Assembly: GCA_026398135.1 (NCBI GenBank)
Contig: JAPLTN010000020.1
Coordinates: 1 to 48,540 of the forward strand
Length of the DNA stretch: 48,540 bases
Direction of reading: 5' to 3'
Source of the DNA: Verrucomicrobiota bacterium
GTDB taxonomy: Bacteria > Verrucomicrobiota > Verrucomicrobiia > Opitutales > Opitutaceae
The notes beneath the pieces were generated by a model. The model did not search any database and had not been told where the DNA came from. It saw nothing but the letters and a program-made list of their open reading frames with translations. Below, in pieces: positions 46,218 to 48,540 of the stretch (within the stretch, counting starts at the first letter, position 1; every line of letters begins with the position of its first letter). The position numbers and the translations under genes were made by a program.

Positions 46218-47639
46218 TTACTGAGCCTGTTTGGCGACTTTGTATTCCTTGGGCTTCTCGCCCTTGGGCAGGGCGAGCAAATCGTAGTCGCGGGCGCCGG
46301 TGATGGTAACTTCGGCGAATTCGCCCACGGGCAGGGTGCGGGGCACGTAAACGCGGCCGTCGATGTCGGGGGCGTCGGCCTCGCCGCGCGCCACGCCGGG
46401 CTCTTCCACCAGCACGCGCAGGGTTTTGCCCACGAAGGCCTGGCCCACTTGGGCCGCAATCTCTTGCTGGAGCGACATGGTTTTGTGGTAACGGGCTTCT
46501 TTCAGCTTGGTGGACAACTGTTCGTCCATCTTGGCGGCCTTGGTGCCTTCTTCCTGCGAATAACGGAAAACGCCGAGACGCTCGAACTTGGTGTCGCGGA
46601 TAAAGGCGCACAGTTCTTCGACGTCGGCCTCGGTCTCGCCGGGGAAGCCGACGATGAAGGTGGTGCGGACGGCGATGCCGGGGATGCCGGCGCGGATGCG
46701 GGCGATGAGGTCGCGGATGTATTGGCTGTTGGTCTCGCGCTGCATGCGGCCGAGCATGTGGTCGCTGATGTGCTGGAGCGGGATGTCGATGTAGCGGGCG
46801 ACCTTGGGGCACTCGGCGATGGTCTTGATCAATTCGTCGGACCAGTGCGCGGGGTGGGTGTAGAGCAGGCGGATCCAGAAGTCGCCGGGGATGGCGTTGA
46901 GCTGGCGGAGGAGGGTGGTGAGGGCGGTGCCGCGCGAGGAATCGACGGGCGAGCGCGGGTTGGGCCGCTGCTCCCAGGTGTCCATGCCGAAGTAAGTCGT
47001 GTCCTGGGAAATGAGGTTAACTTCCTTAACGCCCTCGGCGACGAGCTGGCGGACCTCGGCGACGACGCTTTCGACCGAACGGGAGCGGTGGCGGCCGCGA
47101 ATCTGGGGGATGATGCAGAAGGCGCAGGGGTGGTTGCAGCCCTCGGCGATTTTGACGTAGGCAAAATGCTTCGGGGTGAGGCGGAAGCGGGGCGTATCGT
47201 AGTCGGGGATATACGTGCTGCGGCCCTCGATGTAGTTTTGCGGGGCGGAGCCCTTGGCGCGTTTGATGCCGGTGAGCTCCTCGATGATGGGGCCGACGCG
47301 GGTGATCTGGTCGAGGCCGATGAAGGCGTCCACCTCGGGAAGTTCCTTGGGCAGGTCCCTGGAGAAACGCTGGGACATGCAGCCGGCGACGATGAGCTTC
47401 TGGCCGGCGCGGCGTTTTTTCATGCCGCGAGCCTCGTGGGCTTCGAGGATGTGGTTGATCGATTCTTCCTTGGACGAGTCGATGAAGGAGCAGGTGTTGA
47501 CGATGACGACGTCGGCCTTGTCCTGATCGGGGACGACCTCCATGCCGGCCTGGTGGAGGTGGCCGACCATGATCTCGCTATCGACGAGATTTTTCGCGCA
47601 GCCGAGGGATACGAGGGAGACTTTGACAACAGCGCTCAT
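46218..47639 (-). CDS. rimO: Ribosomal protein S12 methylthiotransferase RimO
   Basis: RimO adds a methylthio group to an Asp of ribosomal protein S12 using two iron-sulfur clusters and SAM. The 473-residue protein shows the MTTase N-terminal cysteines (SLGCAKNLVDSE, VNTCSFIDSSKEES, VAGCMSQR), the radical-SAM CxxxCxxC in EGCNHPCAFCIIP, and a C-terminal TRAM domain (about 400-470). LVDSE and SFIDSSKEES fit RimO rather than MiaB. An insert around QRPNPRSPVDSSRGTALTTL lengthens it a little. A terminator and the 39-aa gene lie upstream on the same strand. Confidence 0.95.
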   Translation of the reverse strand: MSAVVKVSLVSLGCAKNLVDSEIMVGHLHQAGMEVVPDQDKADVVIVNTCSFIDSSKEESINHILEAHEARGMKKRRAGQKLIVAGCMSQRFSRDLPKELPEVDAFIGLDQITRVGPIIEELTGIKRAKGSAPQNYIEGRSTYIPDYDTPRFRLTPKHFAYVKIAEGCNHPCAFCIIPQIRGRHRSRSVESVVAEVRQLVAEGVKEVNLISQDTTYFGMDTWEQRPNPRSPVDSSRGTALTTLLRQLNAIPGDFWIRLLYTHPAHWSDELIKTIAECPKVARYIDIPLQHISDHMLGRMQRETNSQYIRDLIARIRAGIPGIAVRTTFIVGFPGETEADVEELCAFIRDTKFERLGVFRYSQEEGTKAAKMDEQLSTKLKEARYHKTMSLQQEIAAQVGQAFVGKTLRVLVEEPGVARGEADAPDIDGRVYVPRTLPVGEFAEVTITGARDYDLLALPKGEKPKEYKVAKQAQ

Positions 47640-47705
47640 GGACGGGAAGGGAGGTTCGGAGACGGGAAGGGAATTACGAAACGGGACGCGGGGCGTTTAA
47701 AAATG

Positions 47706-47739
47706 CAAAAACCGCGGCTGGTTAAAGCCGCGGTTTTAA
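47706..47739 (-). terminator. Intrinsic terminator of the 39-aa basic protein gene
   Basis: AAACCGCGGCT and AGCCGCGGTTT (about 47709-47719 and 47726-47736) form a perfect stem around a six-base loop, flanked by A/T runs on both sides. On the minus strand it follows the 39-aa gene by about 20 bases and precedes rimO, so it separates the two transcripts. Confidence 0.8.
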
Positions 47740-47758
47740 AGAGCAGATGAACGCGCGC

Positions 47759-47878
47759 TTACTTCTTGGCTTTTACGGCCTTCTTGGCAGGAGCGACCTT
47801 TTTGGCGGCTTCCTTTTTGCGCTTCAAGTAGGCGAGGCGGCGTTTCTTTTTGATACCCTTGTTATATTGTTGGCCCAT
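47759..47878 (-). CDS. 39-residue highly basic protein
   Basis: The frame reads [20 protein letters not shown] and continues with [19 protein letters not shown]. It is almost all Lys, Arg and Ala after residue 10. The opening MGQxYNK-IKxxRR..YLKRKK is, from memory, a small conserved protein of the Planctomycetes-Verrucomicrobia group. Its composition suggests binding to RNA or the ribosome, but this is not shown. ATG at 47878 is the only sensible start, and a strong terminator follows. Confidence 0.75.
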   Translation of the reverse strand: MGQQYNKGIKKKRRLAYLKRKKEAAKKVAPAKKAVKAKK

Positions 47879-48045
47879 GGTGGTTGGTTTTGGTGAAGGG
47901 TTACAATCGCGAGGCGCGGAGCGCGGAGTCAAGCGGCGGTTTGGATTTTGGCGCTTTGATTTACGCAGCGGGGGTCGGCAACGGAGTGGCTGGAATGCGG
48001 GAGTCGGGCGGTTGCCAGCGGCGGGTTTCTGTTTTGGGTGCGGGC

Positions 48046-48537
48046 ATGGAAACTTCTGAAACCAAACTTTCCGCCTGCGGCTTGCCCTCGCGGGTGGTGA
48101 TCTCGATGGCCGGGCGGGCGGTGCAACACACCGACGCGGAGTGGCGGGCGCGGCTCACGCCCGAGCAGTTCCGGGTGACGCGGCAGCAGGGCACCGAGCC
48201 GCCGTTTCGCAACGAGTATTGGGATCACCACGAGGACGGGGTGTATTTCTCGGTGGGCAGCGACACGCCCTTGTTCGACAGCCGCGACAAGTTTGAGAGC
48301 GGCACGGGCTGGCCGAGTTTTACCCGGCCGATCGAGGCGAAGTTTGTCGCCGCCGAAGTGGATGAAAGCCACGGGATGAAACGCGTGGAGGTGCATTGCG
48401 CGGTGGATGGCGGGCACCTGGGGCACGTGTTCGAGGACGGCCCGAAACCGACCGGATTGCGTTTCTGCATCAACTCGGCAGCGCTAAAATTTATGCCACG
48501 CGCGGAATACGCGGCATGGGTGGCAGCGCGGGGCTAG
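48046..48537 (+). CDS. msrB: Peptide-methionine (R)-S-oxide reductase
   Basis: MsrB reduces the R form of methionine sulfoxide in proteins. The 163-residue protein has the core [34 protein letters not shown] and [12 protein letters not shown], the last with the catalytic Cys. The structural zinc site is lost: the first CxxC position reads [11 protein letters not shown] with two serines, and the second reads CAVD with only one Cys. Zinc-free MsrB forms are known. The start at 48046 ([12 protein letters not shown]) is a choice; ATG at 48106 would begin at the conserved [13 protein letters not shown]. No msrA is adjacent. Confidence 0.92.
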   Translation: METSETKLSACGLPSRVVISMAGRAVQHTDAEWRARLTPEQFRVTRQQGTEPPFRNEYWDHHEDGVYFSVGSDTPLFDSRDKFESGTGWPSFTRPIEAKFVAAEVDESHGMKRVEVHCAVDGGHLGHVFEDGPKPTGLRFCINSAALKFMPRAEYAAWVAARG

Positions 48538-48540
48538 TTC

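Overview
The window is a GC-rich bacterial chromosome segment that looks verrucomicrobial, probably close to Opitutaceae. That placement is inferred from the gene set and style: a gap-pgk-tpiA run, a 39-residue basic protein beginning [14 protein letters not shown], zwf followed by opcA, many PIN-, HicA- and Fic-type modules, and families of GC-rich intergenic palindromes. No rRNA lies in the window; there is one tRNA (Leu, anticodon UAA). No CRISPR array was seen.

Layout. 1-3.1 kb: a REP-like palindrome, an MDR oxidoreductase, an RluE-type pseudouridine synthase and tgt. 3.2-6.8 kb: a decayed MmeI-like restriction-modification gene with two in-frame UAA codons, a 22-bp tandem duplication that shifts the frame, and changed catalytic residues. 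6.8-7.4 kb: a DUF433/DUF5615 toxin-antitoxin pair. 7.6-14.4 kb: UDP-xylose synthase, a purine nucleoside permease-like protein, small membrane proteins, tRNA-Leu, guaA, a LolA-like secreted protein and mnmA. 14.5-21 kb: central carbon genes, namely a pullulanase-like GH13 enzyme and gap, pgk and tpiA separated by inverted-repeat spacers. 21-22.6 kb: repeats and a Fic protein.

23.2-25.4 kb is an AT-richer accessory island. It holds a small secreted protein gene of unknown family and a 5'-truncated copy of its 3' end. Remnants of an IS630 transposase and of a group II intron lie between the two copies. 25.4-34.6 kb returns to housekeeping genes: a PilB/GspE-like ATPase, a Phd/PIN pair, yraN, then zwf-opcA-hicBA-mazG-xer-fmdB in one direction. 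34.6-46.2 kb is a second accessory region. It contains a palindromic element, an orphan membrane coiled-coil protein, an AT-rich secreted protein with a helical N-terminus and beta-sandwich-like C-terminus, a transposase remnant, a GntR-type regulator, two secreted carbohydrate-active-type proteins, a remnant of a third, and two copies of a ~150-bp element with terminal inverted repeats. 46.2-48.5 kb: rimO, the 39-aa basic protein and msrB.

How the genes work together. gap-pgk-tpiA with the GH13 enzyme and zwf-opcA describe glucan breakdown, lower glycolysis and entry to the pentose phosphate pathway. Four modules (DUF433/DUF5615, Phd/PIN, HicBA, Fic) are toxin-antitoxin or related systems. 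The GntR regulator with secreted glycan-type proteins suggests an inducible polysaccharide-use locus that is being rearranged.

The most unusual observations are these. The MmeI-like pseudogene has both stop codons where a Tyr is expected after Asp-Leu, and its frame is restored exactly if one 22-bp repeat unit is removed. A perfect 16-bp palindrome in the truncated duplicate looks like a template-switch mutation. The group II intron remnant is abutted by half of a palindromic element seen whole 10 kb away. Tgt and MsrB both lack their usual zinc cysteines. I found no clear new multi-gene system. The best candidates for undescribed biology are the secreted protein families at 24.7 kb and 37-38.7 kb.
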